Assembly: GCF_009900715.1 (NCBI RefSeq)
Contig: NZ_JAAAJC010000003.1
Coordinates: forward strand, 310,001-374,000
Direction: 5' to 3'
Source: Halococcus salsus
Lineage (GTDB): Archaea > Halobacteriota > Halobacteria > Halobacteriales > Halococcaceae
DNA length: 64,000 nt
Shown here in pieces: positions 51,132 through 59,269 of this stretch. How positions within the stretch are numbered: the stretch's first letter is position 1; the number at the start of each line of letters is the position of its first letter. The notes beneath the pieces are model-generated. The model saw nothing but the letters and a program-made list of their open reading frames with translations, did not search any database and was not told where the DNA came from. The translations under genes and the position numbers were made by a program.

Positions 51132-52694
51132 ATGACCGACCACTCGACGGAGCATTCAGAGCAGGGTCTTCACCGTCGAAACGCTCTCAAAGCGGTCGGT
51201 GGAGTGGGAGCTACTGGACTACTCAGCGGCTGCAATTCGAATCTGAGCTTACTATCAAGTAGGGATTCGACGAGTGAACAGCGTAACATCGTGTTCGTGC
51301 TTAGCGACGACCATCGGTACGACTTTATGAGTTTCATGGACGAACCGGGGACGCCGGAGTTCTTGGAGACACCAAACATGGACCGCATGGCGAAGAACGG
51401 GGCACACCTCCGGAACGCCTCGGTCAACACGCCCCTCTGTGCGCCAAGTCGTGCTTCGATTCTCACTGGACAGTACGCTCACGAGCACGGTGTCATCGAT
51501 AACCAGCATACGAAAACAGACCACGTTCCGTTCTTCCCTAAACATCTCCAAGACGCAGGCTACGAGACTGCATTCATTGGCAAATGGCATACCTACCATA
51601 AGGAGAATGCGCAACCGCGCCCCGGGTTCGACCATTGGGTCAGCTTCAAGGGGCAAGGATCGTATTTCAATCCGACGCTCAATATCAATGGAAATCAGGT
51701 GAGGCGGAAGGGCTACATTACCGACATCTTGACTGAGTACGCCGAAAAATGGCTCAAAAACCGGGATAGCGACAAACCGTTTTTCCTGTATCTCTCACAT
51801 AAGGCTCCCCATTTGCAATTCCGGCCAGCACCACGCCATCGAACTCGATACGCAAACGCACCCATCAAGTATCCAAAAACGATGGCGAACACGCAGAAGA
51901 ACTATGCTGGGAAACCTGATTGGGTGAAAAGCCAACGCGATGGTCCACGCGGTGTGAACTATGTTTTTGGTGGTCGGTTTAGCTTTGATGAGCTATACCG
52001 CCGATACAGCGAAACACTGCTAGCACTTGACGAAAGCATCGGTGCAGTAATGGACCGACTCAATGAGTCGGGACTAGCTGATTCGACACTGATGTTATAC
52101 ATGGCCGATCACGGCTACACACTCGGCGAGCACGGACTGATCGGGAAGCAGACTGCCTACGAGACATCACTTCGCGTGCCGCTGCTTGCGTACGCACCAG
52201 GCATGATCGAACCCGGAACAGTTGTCGACGAGCATGTTTCGAATATCGACATTGCACCGACGATTCTCGCGCAAGCCGGGCGCTCAATGCCCGATTATAT
52301 GAGCGGCGAATCGTTCCTGCCAGCGCTCGCTGAGGGAACGATGAACAAGAGCGAGGAACCTTTCTATGAATCGTTCTGGGGCGGAGCTCCTCGACATCCT
52401 ACAATGTTTAGCACGCGCGAAGGCCAATATAAATATATCTGGTACTACGGCCCAGTCAAGAACGAACTATACGACCTCAAAGCTGACCCACTTGAACAAC
52501 ACAACCTCATCAACGAGAAGAAACACAAGAAACTCCTCAAAGTAATGCACGACCGCCTGTTTGATTGGATCGAAACGGATGGCGGTATACCAATTCCGCT
52601 CCAGCGAAGCATGCGCGGAACCAATCAGAAAAAGCGACCAGAAAATGCACCGAAGACGGCTCCGGACAATATTCAGGGCCAACAGCAGAGCTGA
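51132..52694 (+). CDS. Arylsulfatase-type sulfatase, Tat lipoprotein
   Basis: 520 aa. The Tat motif HRRNALKAVGGVGATGLLSGC has an RR pair and lipobox LSGC, so the enzyme is exported folded and lipid-anchored. IVFVLSDDHRYD supplies the metal Asp pair; LCAPSRASILTG (about 100) contains C-x-P-S-R, the site of formylglycine; GKWHTY and ADHGYTLGEHG give the other metal and active-site residues. It would hydrolyse sulfate esters on extracellular glycans. A maturase (FGE or anSME) is not in the window. AT-richer than the chromosome. Start M5 of the longer frame (51132). Confidence 0.88.
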   Translation: MTDHSTEHSEQGLHRRNALKAVGGVGATGLLSGCNSNLSLLSSRDSTSEQRNIVFVLSDDHRYDFMSFMDEPGTPEFLETPNMDRMAKNGAHLRNASVNTPLCAPSRASILTGQYAHEHGVIDNQHTKTDHVPFFPKHLQDAGYETAFIGKWHTYHKENAQPRPGFDHWVSFKGQGSYFNPTLNINGNQVRRKGYITDILTEYAEKWLKNRDSDKPFFLYLSHKAPHLQFRPAPRHRTRYANAPIKYPKTMANTQKNYAGKPDWVKSQRDGPRGVNYVFGGRFSFDELYRRYSETLLALDESIGAVMDRLNESGLADSTLMLYMADHGYTLGEHGLIGKQTAYETSLRVPLLAYAPGMIEPGTVVDEHVSNIDIAPTILAQAGRSMPDYMSGESFLPALAEGTMNKSEEPFYESFWGGAPRHPTMFSTREGQYKYIWYYGPVKNELYDLKADPLEQHNLINEKKHKKLLKVMHDRLFDWIETDGGIPIPLQRSMRGTNQKKRPENAPKTAPDNIQGQQQS

Positions 52695-52819
52695 GACTAA
52701 GTATCTCTCAGAAACAAACGATCTCGAATCCAGGCCGTCTTCTATGATAGTCGGATCAGCTAGTGTGCAGTCCCATCAGAATCTCTAAGCCAGAATAGTA
52801 GCTAAGTAAACATCAAACT

Positions 52820-53440
52820 ATGAATACCGAAACCAATCGCGAACGAAACGAGATCGACACTGAGAGTCCGGATAACTCTAATACGCTGGATATCGGTTAC
52901 GCACATCACCAACAGATAGAGGAAATGATCGATATCGTTCGCTACTGCCTCGAAACTCTCAGTTTCGAATTTGACCGATGGGGCGAAGAGCACGTCAAAG
53001 GACCTGGGTTTTATCTCGTGATTGTCTCCGGGACTTCCGTTGAGGAGTATGCTGATCCAATGGGGCGGAACCGGTGGCCAATTGAAACTTGCCAAAACAT
53101 CTTCGGGAACAGTGAGGAGTTTTATCGAGCAGCATCAACCGTCTCAGGAACAATGGATGGTGCGGTTGTCGCTAGCATTGACGGTGCACTCTTAGAGCAG
53201 ATGGTCCGTGTCAAGGACCTAAGTAGTCAAGAACTCAGAGCTCGGACTGGTGAAGGAGTCGGCTACGAAGACTGGATGGGATCTCGACACATGAATGCGC
53301 TCGATACCTCTGTCCGAGACGATGTTGTCGCGACGATTACGCTTAGTGAGGAGAACGGTCGAGTGACAACCTTCATCAACGGAGAATTCACTGACTACAG
53401 CCGAAATGAGGTCGGTGGGCGGTGGCGCGTGCAGCCTTAA
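52820..53440 (+). CDS. Diadenylate cyclase-like protein (DisA_N/DacZ domain)
   Basis: 206 aa. DGAVVASIDGALLEQMVRV (113-131) has the DGA motif; GSRHMNALDTSVRDDVVATI (155-174) sits where the RHRxA motif of c-di-AMP synthases is; LSEENGRVTTFINGEF closes the domain as in DacZ. The second Arg of RHR is replaced by Met, so activity is uncertain. No membrane helix. It may make or sense c-di-AMP, which controls osmotic balance. It converges with an MscS channel gene 275 bp away. Foreign, AT-richer composition. Confidence 0.7.
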   Translation: MNTETNRERNEIDTESPDNSNTLDIGYAHHQQIEEMIDIVRYCLETLSFEFDRWGEEHVKGPGFYLVIVSGTSVEEYADPMGRNRWPIETCQNIFGNSEEFYRAASTVSGTMDGAVVASIDGALLEQMVRVKDLSSQELRARTGEGVGYEDWMGSRHMNALDTSVRDDVVATITLSEENGRVTTFINGEFTDYSRNEVGGRWRVQP

Positions 53441-53559
53441 CTAGTACTGGCGACTACGTCTCGACTGAGTATATATGGCCACGCGACCCCCCTCGCGCCC
53501 ACGTATCGCCGAAGGTCGTTCGACGACTCGGTGGGGTCGTCGGAAACTGTCCGATTGAA

Positions 53560-53574
53560 GGCGGGCGTGCCGCC
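53560..53574. repeat. Hairpin GGCGGGCGTGCCGCC, paired with a copy at 55003-55017
   Basis: Stem GGCGG/CCGCC around GCGTG. A near-identical hairpin, GGCGGACGTGCCGCC, lies at 55003-55017. The two flank mscS and the small 54806 gene at 1.44 kb distance. Around the left copy, 53441-53714 has no gene but includes a second hairpin CCCGCCG/CGGCGGG (about 53666-53684), of the kind seen at ends of IS200/IS605 elements. Confidence 0.45.
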
Positions 53575-53714
53575 TCCGACACTCCCGTCTTGGGCGGCAG
53601 GGCGTACAAGCGGGCGGTATCCACGGTGAATGTGAACATCCGGCACAGCTTACGTGATTCACGCCCGCCGGAGAACGGCGGGATTCTCTCGCTGAAAGAA
53701 GATAGAAGGATAGT

Positions 53715-54695
53715 TCACTCGTTCAATTGGGATGTTCGGTTGATTTTGAACGCTCCGGAGAGATCGGCTTGGGGATAGGGGATATCGATACCGGCCTCAT
53801 CGAAGCGCTGCTTGACACTAGTCACATACTCGCCGCGAGTTTTCAGGAAGTCTGCTCGGTTCGGGTCCGCGATCCAGAATCGGGAAGTGAGGCCAACGTA
53901 GGAGTCCGCAAGCGCTCCATCAGTACTCATTCGAACAGTCGGGGCGGGGTCATCAAGGATATCCGGATGTTTCTGGGCTTCCTCAACGATAATCTCGGTT
54001 GCACGTTCGATGTCGTCGTCATATCCGATTCCAAACGTGAACTGAAGTCGGAGTTCGCCCTTCTTAACTGGATTCTTGATCACGTCGCTGGTTAGTACTG
54101 AATTCGGCACGGTGAGGACCTCGTTGTCGAAGGTACATACTCTGGTGACTCGGAAGGAGATGTCTTCGACGACACCCGCATACGCTCCGTGCTCCCACTC
54201 GATCCAGTCGCCGATTCGGAACGGACGATCTGTATAGATAAATACGCCCGCAACGAAGTTCGAGAGGGTGTTTTGTAGTGCAAACCCAATAGCGAGTGTT
54301 GCAGCAGCTCCAATCGCCGCTAATGAGGTAAGAAGCCCCTGATAGCCCGCAACTCGGAACGCAATTCCGATGCTGATGAACGCGACCAGGAGCTTACCTA
54401 ATCGAAGAAGCGGGCGTTTTTCGTGGTTATCGAGCCCCCTTCGGTCGAGCAATCGATTGACGAATGGAATTGCAAAAATCCGGCCGAGTGAGTAAAGGAT
54501 GAATGCTGCAGCAATGAACGTGATTAACGCACCCACTACTTTGTAATAGGGAACATTCAGACTGTGAAGGAATGCGCCGACTGGTCCGAGTTCTGGATTC
54601 GAAATAACATCAGAGACGTTCGTCCCGTTTCCATCTGGAGTGGGCGTTCCCGCCTGCAGAACCCGCTCCGAAAGATGAGGCTCTATCAGTGACAT
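53715..54695 (-). CDS. MscS-type small-conductance mechanosensitive channel
   Basis: 326 aa. Two N-terminal helices (about 50-70 and 95-115), then the pore helix TM3, GLLTSLAAIGAAATLAIGFA and LQNTLSNFVAGVFI, with alternating Gly/Ala. The beta domain has IYTDRPFRIGDWIEWEHGAY and FDNEVLTVPNSVL; the alpha/beta C-terminus contains FGIGYDDDIERATEII. It opens under hypo-osmotic stress to release solutes. It faces the DAC-like gene convergently, and c-di-AMP and osmotic channels are linked in other organisms. Confidence 0.9.
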   Translation of the reverse strand: MSLIEPHLSERVLQAGTPTPDGNGTNVSDVISNPELGPVGAFLHSLNVPYYKVVGALITFIAAAFILYSLGRIFAIPFVNRLLDRRGLDNHEKRPLLRLGKLLVAFISIGIAFRVAGYQGLLTSLAAIGAAATLAIGFALQNTLSNFVAGVFIYTDRPFRIGDWIEWEHGAYAGVVEDISFRVTRVCTFDNEVLTVPNSVLTSDVIKNPVKKGELRLQFTFGIGYDDDIERATEIIVEEAQKHPDILDDPAPTVRMSTDGALADSYVGLTSRFWIADPNRADFLKTRGEYVTSVKQRFDEAGIDIPYPQADLSGAFKINRTSQLNE

Positions 54696-54805
54696 TTCGA
54701 ATGTCTGGAGATTGGTCTGATCTGATTAGAGACTAGTTTCCGAATAGATGTTCTAGTTCTGATGACTCTCTGTTGTTCCCGATATCGGTCATCAATCACG
54801 CCCCG

Positions 54806-54952
54806 ATGTCAGTACTCAGTCCACCTAAGGCCTCTCATATTCTTGAGACGACCGATTCAGCGGGCCGAAAGGCGGTTCGTACTGTTGAAGATACGGTATA
54901 CAAAAACGTGATGACCCAAGTTGCACCCTACTACTTCGCAACGACCTCGTGA
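54806..54952 (+). CDS. Small hypothetical protein, 48 aa
   Basis: 48 aa: MSVLSPPKASHILETTDSAG then DTVYKNVMTQVAPYYFATTS. Helical with an aromatic end. It lies between mscS and the second hairpin repeat. It could be the truncated start of a longer protein; no upstream signals are visible. Weak. Confidence 0.3.
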   Translation: MSVLSPPKASHILETTDSAGRKAVRTVEDTVYKNVMTQVAPYYFATTS

Positions 54953-55172
54953 GCGCGATCATCCAGCGAACGAGAGTTCAGCGGGCGGCACGCGAAACGA
55001 ACGGCGGACGTGCCGCCGACTTGATGAATTCGGTGCGAATCAGGGCTCCATCAGCGGTCCGTAGGAATCTGTTTTTCAGTAGTTATCATTTGAACAATTA
55101 AGAAGACTGTTATCTTGGAATATTCAAAGAAGATTTACAGTGAGTGCCACGAAGTTCTAAGGAGGGATCGAA

Positions 55173-55301
55173 GTGAACATTCGCTGTATCATTTTTGGAC
55201 ATGACTGGTACACAGTGTCACCAATTGATGGCGAGTACTTGTTGCATGCGTGCGAACGGTGCGAACAGGAGATGCTGAGAGAAGACGACAACCCTCCATA
55301 G
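55173..55301 (+). CDS. Zinc-finger micro-protein, 42 aa (GTG start with strong ribosome site)
   Basis: 42 aa: NIRCIIFGHDWYTVSP then HACERCEQEM. One Cys near the start plus the CERC knuckle form a possible zinc site, and RCxxFGHDW is an opening seen in small haloarchaeal provirus proteins. AGGAGGG at 55160-55166 precedes the GTG by 6 nt. This differs from the leaderless chromosomal genes. Confidence 0.55.
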   Translation: MNIRCIIFGHDWYTVSPIDGEYLLHACERCEQEMLREDDNPP

Positions 55302-55302
55302 G

Positions 55303-55435
55303 ATGTTCGCGATTCTCGATGCAGGCTATCCTGGCGGGTGGTTCTGTCGCTTCCAGTACTACCACCTTGAAGAAGGCGAAATCGTGCGTTACGACAACGC
55401 CCATAACGATGAAACACTCGGCAATCACCGCGCTC
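55303..55435 (+). pseudogene. Fragment of a TumE-like toxin gene
   Basis: ATG 55303 reads GYPGGWFCRFQYYHLEEGEI then VRYDNAHNDETLGNHR, which follows the TumE toxin core (Y-P-x-G, strand, RYDN-x-H, G-x-HR). The N-terminal ~25 residues and the C-terminal end expected for TumE are missing: beyond GNHR the frame becomes Arg/Pro-rich and overlaps the 55409 gene. No HTH antitoxin stands next to it in the right order. A remnant by inference. Confidence 0.35.
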
Positions 55436-55624
55436 GCGGATGCTCTCGACCGCGATTACCGCCCGGTTCACGACGATGGGGGAGTGCTCGATCGGTATGG
55501 CCTCATCTTCGTCGTCAACGAGGGCCAGACAAAACGTCCCTACGTTACTCACTGTCGGGTTCGCCTTGATGTTGAGCTCGCAGGTGGAACTGATGAGACT
55601 GACCCCGCAGTTGCGTCTGGATGA
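55409..55624 (+). CDS. Hypothetical protein, 71 aa
   Basis: 71 aa starting MKHSAITALADALDRDYRPV, then YGLIFVVNEGQTKRPYVTHC. Alpha/beta with an acidic tail ending TDPAVASG. The clean composition supports coding, but it overlaps the TumE-like fragment in another frame. Not recognised. Confidence 0.4.
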   Translation: MKHSAITALADALDRDYRPVHDDGGVLDRYGLIFVVNEGQTKRPYVTHCRVRLDVELAGGTDETDPAVASG

Positions 55625-55684
55625 ACAGGCTGGACTACCGACAGAGTCACTCCAGAGAAGACCACTCCTCCCAAGAGTCTTTCA

Positions 55685-55807
55685 CTAACCCGAGTTTTGG
55701 CAGGTGGGACACAGCCCATTCTCGAGATAGGCGACAAGAGCCGGCTCACCACACACTCTACACTCCTTTATGATCTCATCCTTTCTCTCTAGATCTGATT
55801 TGGCCAT
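55685..55807 (-). CDS. Zinc-ribbon micro-protein, 40 aa
   Basis: 40 aa. CRVCG (16-20) and CPTC (33-36) knuckles around EPALVAYLENGL, very like the 38-aa protein at 4821-4937. Its ATG directly follows the stop of the upstream HTH gene (TAG-ATG), and AGGAGGTGAA lies 4 nt upstream, so it is translated second in that operon. Confidence 0.6.
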   Translation of the reverse strand: MAKSDLERKDEIIKECRVCGEPALVAYLENGLCPTCQNSG

Positions 55808-56095
55808 CTATTCACCTCCTTCGTGGGAGTCAGTTCCGTCATCGATACGAAGATGAGTATCCACTAGTTGGCTGTGCGCACGTCGAAGGCGCTCGGAGAG
55901 CGCTTGATGCGATATCCCAAGCTGTTCCGCGACTTCGACTGCAGTAGCGGAACGTGGAATCTCATAATAGCCTGCTTTCGCTGCCTCGGTCAGCGCTGTT
56001 TGTTGTTCGGTTGTCATTTGGTGCTGATCCTGTTCGGTCTCATTAGTCAAACAGACGATGCGGATGCACTTGGCTCCACAGTCCAGCTGGTCCAT
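55808..56095 (-). CDS. Bat-type HTH (HTH_10) DNA-binding protein, 95 aa
   Basis: 95 aa. QQTALTEAAKAGYYEIPRSA then VEVAEQLGISHQALSERLRR is the HTH_10 domain found at the C-terminus of bacterio-opsin activator proteins. The N-terminal 25 residues with two Cys replace the usual GAF/sensor part, so this is a short stand-alone form. The upstream sequence has AAGGAGGGG before the ATG and TTTAAATA at 56138-56145. Divergent to the DUF2267 gene, which may share this control region. Likely a regulator of itself and the neighbour. Confidence 0.75.
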   Translation of the reverse strand: MDQLDCGAKCIRIVCLTNETEQDQHQMTTEQQTALTEAAKAGYYEIPRSATAVEVAEQLGISHQALSERLRRAHSQLVDTHLRIDDGTDSHEGGE

Positions 56096-56214
56096 GAGCC
56101 CCTCCTTATCAACGACAGGAAGTCTGCTGGTCTGCTATTTAAAGCTCAAGATTGAACCAAGTGACGAAGCTACTGCCACGCCACGGCACGACGCCTCGTG
56201 CCAGTGATGTACTC

Positions 56215-56625
56215 ATGCAAGAAGACGAATTCCTTGACGCCGTCCAGCAACGTACAGGTCTCGAGTCGCGCGATCAAGCGTACACGATCACCAGCGCAGT
56301 GCTCGGCGTGTTCGGCCAGCGCATCACCGAAGGCGAAGCCGAAAACATCGCTTCCCAACTGCCCGCTCACATCGACGACGTACTGCTGAGCAAGAACGCG
56401 GAAGCCGAGGAGTTCTCACCCGACGAGTTCGTCGAACGGGTCGGCGCTCGGATTGCGACCCAAAGCGACATCACCGCTCCCACTATCGAGATCTACATTC
56501 GGGGTGTGATGACGGTCCTCGGTGAGGCGGTAAGCGGCAGCGAACTCGACGACGCCCGCGAGCAGTTCCCGAACGAGTTCGACTCGTTGTTCGAGCCTGT
56601 CGATATGACCGAGCAGCAACACTGA
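56215..56625 (+). CDS. DUF2267 family protein, 136 aa
   Basis: 136 aa with two similar helical halves: DEFLDAVQQRTGLESRDQAY / VLGVFGQRITEGEAENIASQ / LPAHIDDVLL, and DEFVERVGARIATQSDI / MTVLGEAVSGSELDDAREQ / FPNEFDSLFEP. This is the DUF2267 repeat, common in stress-linked bacterial and haloarchaeal proteins. The start is ATG 56215, since the upstream frame opens only at a TTG. Function unknown. Confidence 0.82.
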   Translation: MQEDEFLDAVQQRTGLESRDQAYTITSAVLGVFGQRITEGEAENIASQLPAHIDDVLLSKNAEAEEFSPDEFVERVGARIATQSDITAPTIEIYIRGVMTVLGEAVSGSELDDAREQFPNEFDSLFEPVDMTEQQH

Positions 56626-57022
56626 GCAACTGCCGAGCCATTCACTTAGGCGGGCAAACTATCCCACGACGAACCGGCCAGTAGCATCGCTACGGTGATG
56701 CTTCCCGAACGCGCCAAGGAGGTCGGTACGTTCGAGAGAGTGACCGTGGCTGCGGCCTGTCGGTCACTCGCACCTGACTCGCCAGCACCCGAAATCGAAC
56801 AAGAGCGATTCGAATGCTACACCAAGGGGTAGATATCGACGATTTCGTCGCGCAGGCTATCGAAGCCACCGAAAGGAGAGAAATCACTATAGAAAGAGAA
56901 CCGACATAATTGTGGTTGGTGAGCGATATTTCTCGCATTCGCTCACCGGTCTCCAGCCGGTGGAGCATAAAGCCTGCTCAAGCAGAGAAGCACCATTTAT
57001 CGTTTCCGCGCACAGCAACGGT
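56626..57022. other. Gap with one doubtful 44-aa frame
   Basis: A frame from ATG 56698 to TAG 56830-56832 (MLPERAKEVGTFERVTVAAA then PAPEIEQERFECYTKG) has plausible composition but no signals. A second tiny frame overlaps it from 56815. Just before 57023, CATTTATC (56994-57001) is a TATA-like element for the next gene. Confidence 0.3.
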
Positions 57023-58024
57023 GTGAGACAAAAATGGAAAGACACGAAGTTCTACGTCGAGATGGAGTGGCACGATCTGCGGAACCATCCTCGCTGGTGG
57101 CTGCTTCTCAGCGGCAACCGACTCCTCATCGCCGGCGTGACCCTGCTCGTCCTTTTCGTGGGATTCTGGGGTGGCGTCACGAGCGGACTCGTTCCGCTCC
57201 GTGATCAGACGGCGACGCTGTATCTGCTCTTCGCCCTCACCTCCGGGAACATCACGCTCATTACGATCGTCGTCTCGCTCAACCAGCTCATCCTGACGCG
57301 CCACCTAGAATCACCAAGCGACATCGACGACGAGATGAACAGCATGCGCAGCTACCGGGAGAAGGTCCGTGAGACCATTCACCAGCCCGTTACACCGGTC
57401 AGACCGGCGGAGTTCTTCCTGTTGCTCTTTCGCAGCCTCCAGCAGGACCTTCGCTCCCTCGAAGACCACGAGTGGACGCTCGACGATGAGCACGTCGAGC
57501 GGGAGTTCGACGAGACGTTCTCGGACCTCCACGACCACATCGTCGGCATCGTCGAACTCTTGGAAGAATCGGACGCGGGCCTCATCTTCGCGCTGTTCAC
57601 GACGCTCAGCGCGGATTACGAGCGCTACATCGAGACGATCTGGCGACTCCAGTACGAACACGGCGAGCAACTGCCGGAGGCGACCGGCGACACCATCGAA
57701 CGCACCAGAAACATGATAGAGCACATTGGCATTGCCCGACGGATATTCAAGACAACCTACATCCAGTCCGAGCTGACCAGTCTGTCACGACGGTTGCTCT
57801 ACATCGGCTTGCCGGCGCTTCTCGGCACGATTGGGTTCATGCTCCTGTTCACCGCCCCGACGCGGGCGTCGATTGCTCCTGCGGTGCTCGCAGTTGCCAT
57901 CCCGTTTATCGTCACTATCGGGCTTGCGCCAATCGTCGTGCTCGCGTCCTCGATTCTCCGACTCGCCACCCTCACCGGACAAGACACTGCCATGTATTCG
58001 TTTGTCTCCTCGTTCGAGGGCTGA
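57023..58024 (+). CDS. Four-helix membrane protein, paralogue 1 of the cluster family
   Basis: 333 aa. Helices 1-2: RLLIAGVTLLVLFVGFWGGV and NITLITIVVSLNQLILTR; a ~170-residue acidic helical soluble part; helices 3-4: LLYIGLPALLGTIGFMLLF and IPFIVTIGLAPIVVLASSIL. It shares with the 59270 and 60980 proteins the SLNQLIL-type end of helix 2 and the signature FKTTYIQSELTSLSRRLLY before helix 3. I do not recognise the family. GTG 57023 was chosen from a TATA-like box ~26 nt upstream; ATG 57062 is the next choice. Confidence 0.65.
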   Translation: MRQKWKDTKFYVEMEWHDLRNHPRWWLLLSGNRLLIAGVTLLVLFVGFWGGVTSGLVPLRDQTATLYLLFALTSGNITLITIVVSLNQLILTRHLESPSDIDDEMNSMRSYREKVRETIHQPVTPVRPAEFFLLLFRSLQQDLRSLEDHEWTLDDEHVEREFDETFSDLHDHIVGIVELLEESDAGLIFALFTTLSADYERYIETIWRLQYEHGEQLPEATGDTIERTRNMIEHIGIARRIFKTTYIQSELTSLSRRLLYIGLPALLGTIGFMLLFTAPTRASIAPAVLAVAIPFIVTIGLAPIVVLASSILRLATLTGQDTAMYSFVSSFEG

Positions 58025-58092
58025 CGCCACTCGCGTTCGGATTCAACAGGATCTGAACTCAGACGGGTTTGTTCCTCTATATGGTACCATTC

Positions 58093-58272
58093 ATGGACGG
58101 CAATGAATTCGAACAGCAACTCCACCAGCTCGTTGCAAAGGCAGACGAAAACGATGTTTCCGTTCGTGGGAGCTACGACCTCCAAACTGGTAACGCCAAC
58201 AACCGAAGACTCCAACTCGAAATCACGGAGGTTGCCAGTGATACTGGAGTCAGGCTCCTCTCGAGAGAATAA
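58093..58272 (+). CDS. Small hypothetical protein, 59 aa
   Basis: 59 aa: MDGNEFEQQLHQLVAKADEN then NANNRRLQLEITEVASDTGV. A helix followed by strands, no motif. The short acidic composition is haloarchaeal. ATGs at 58069 and 58081 offer longer starts. Same strand as the membrane paralogue, 68 bp downstream. Confidence 0.45.
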   Translation: MDGNEFEQQLHQLVAKADENDVSVRGSYDLQTGNANNRRLQLEITEVASDTGVRLLSRE

Positions 58273-59269
58273 CTCGCAGCACTGATTCCGAGGGATATTC
58301 TATTATTGGTCGAAGAACAGTCGACCTCCATTACTATCCATGTCTTCCGTTCTTTCCTTTGCGTGTAGATTATCCAATGAGGCGCGGAGGGACAGAGAGT
58401 TTTGGAATTGGAGGGCGGTTTAGAGTTCCAAACTTCTCTGACATCATCCAACCACCACCCTTCGTGTCCATTCCCTTATAACGAATATAGAACTAACTGA
58501 GAGTCAACTGTTAATGTGTGAGAGCTGTGGCGTTGTTCGTCCCGTTCGTAACATGGCAAACAAAATGATACCTCACCGGTGGGATAGGCTTCTAACGTTT
58601 ATGAGGTTGTCACCGACCCCGGCCTACTCGCGCTGACGCGCTCGTTGAGGCTGGGGCTTGCATGGCGGACGTTGGAGGCTTTGTAGCGTCCTTCGCCCTT
58701 GTTTGCTGGTGCGGTCGGCCAGCAGCGGCAATTTAATTGGACGTGTCCTCGGACCTTCATGCCTTCCGTCCCACACCGCGTTCGGGAAGGTGTTCGGTCG
58801 TCGTCGTTCCGTCCTTCGGGGGCACGGTGACTGGTGCCCGCCACCGCCGAGATAACCCGTCCTTGGCCACTCGGAAACGTGGCCGGGCACCCCTTACGGG
58901 GCTGTCTGGTGCCCGTCGGTGGTTGTCCGAAGATACGGGTTATCAAGGCCTAAGTCTTGCGGTTCCGGTGTTTGTGCCCAGCTATACGAACGCTCTCCTC
59001 CCCTCCCTACTCGCTCGCTCCTTGAGGAAGGGGACTCCGCGCTACCGACGGTGTTGAAGAACTAGGGTGTTTAAAGAAAAGTCCGATAACCCATTTGAAC
59101 CCTGCTATTTTTGAACCGCTGAACAGAGTGCTTTCAGGAGCAAGCACTATTCCTAATCGCTTTCTCTATTGATAGGGACCATCACAACACCTTCTGCTGA
59201 CTTCAAGCTGCCAGACGAAATCACCAATGTGATATCAGAGTCAGTCACTCTCAAAGAATGCATATGGCT
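58273..59269. other. 1-kb gap: AT-rich part with a 40-aa zinc-like frame, then a GC-rich segment with nested inverted repeats
   Basis: 58514-58636 could encode a 40-aa peptide starting MCESCGVVRPVRN, with CCTTATAAC ~33 nt upstream, but it looks truncated at the GC-rich junction near 58615. The segment 58615-59060 is GC-rich. It holds GATAACCCGT (58851-58860) with its exact inverse at 58935-58944, and inside it CGGGCACC/GGTGCCCG (about 58882-58913). AATTTAATT near 58732 could be a promoter. No protein frame is convincing; an ncRNA or decayed mobile element is possible. Confidence 0.4.

Noticed and set aside
53441-53714. 118-codon frame before mscS as a transposase end
   Set aside because: The frame has no transposase motif; only hairpins at its end recall IS200/IS605, which is not enough to call an element.
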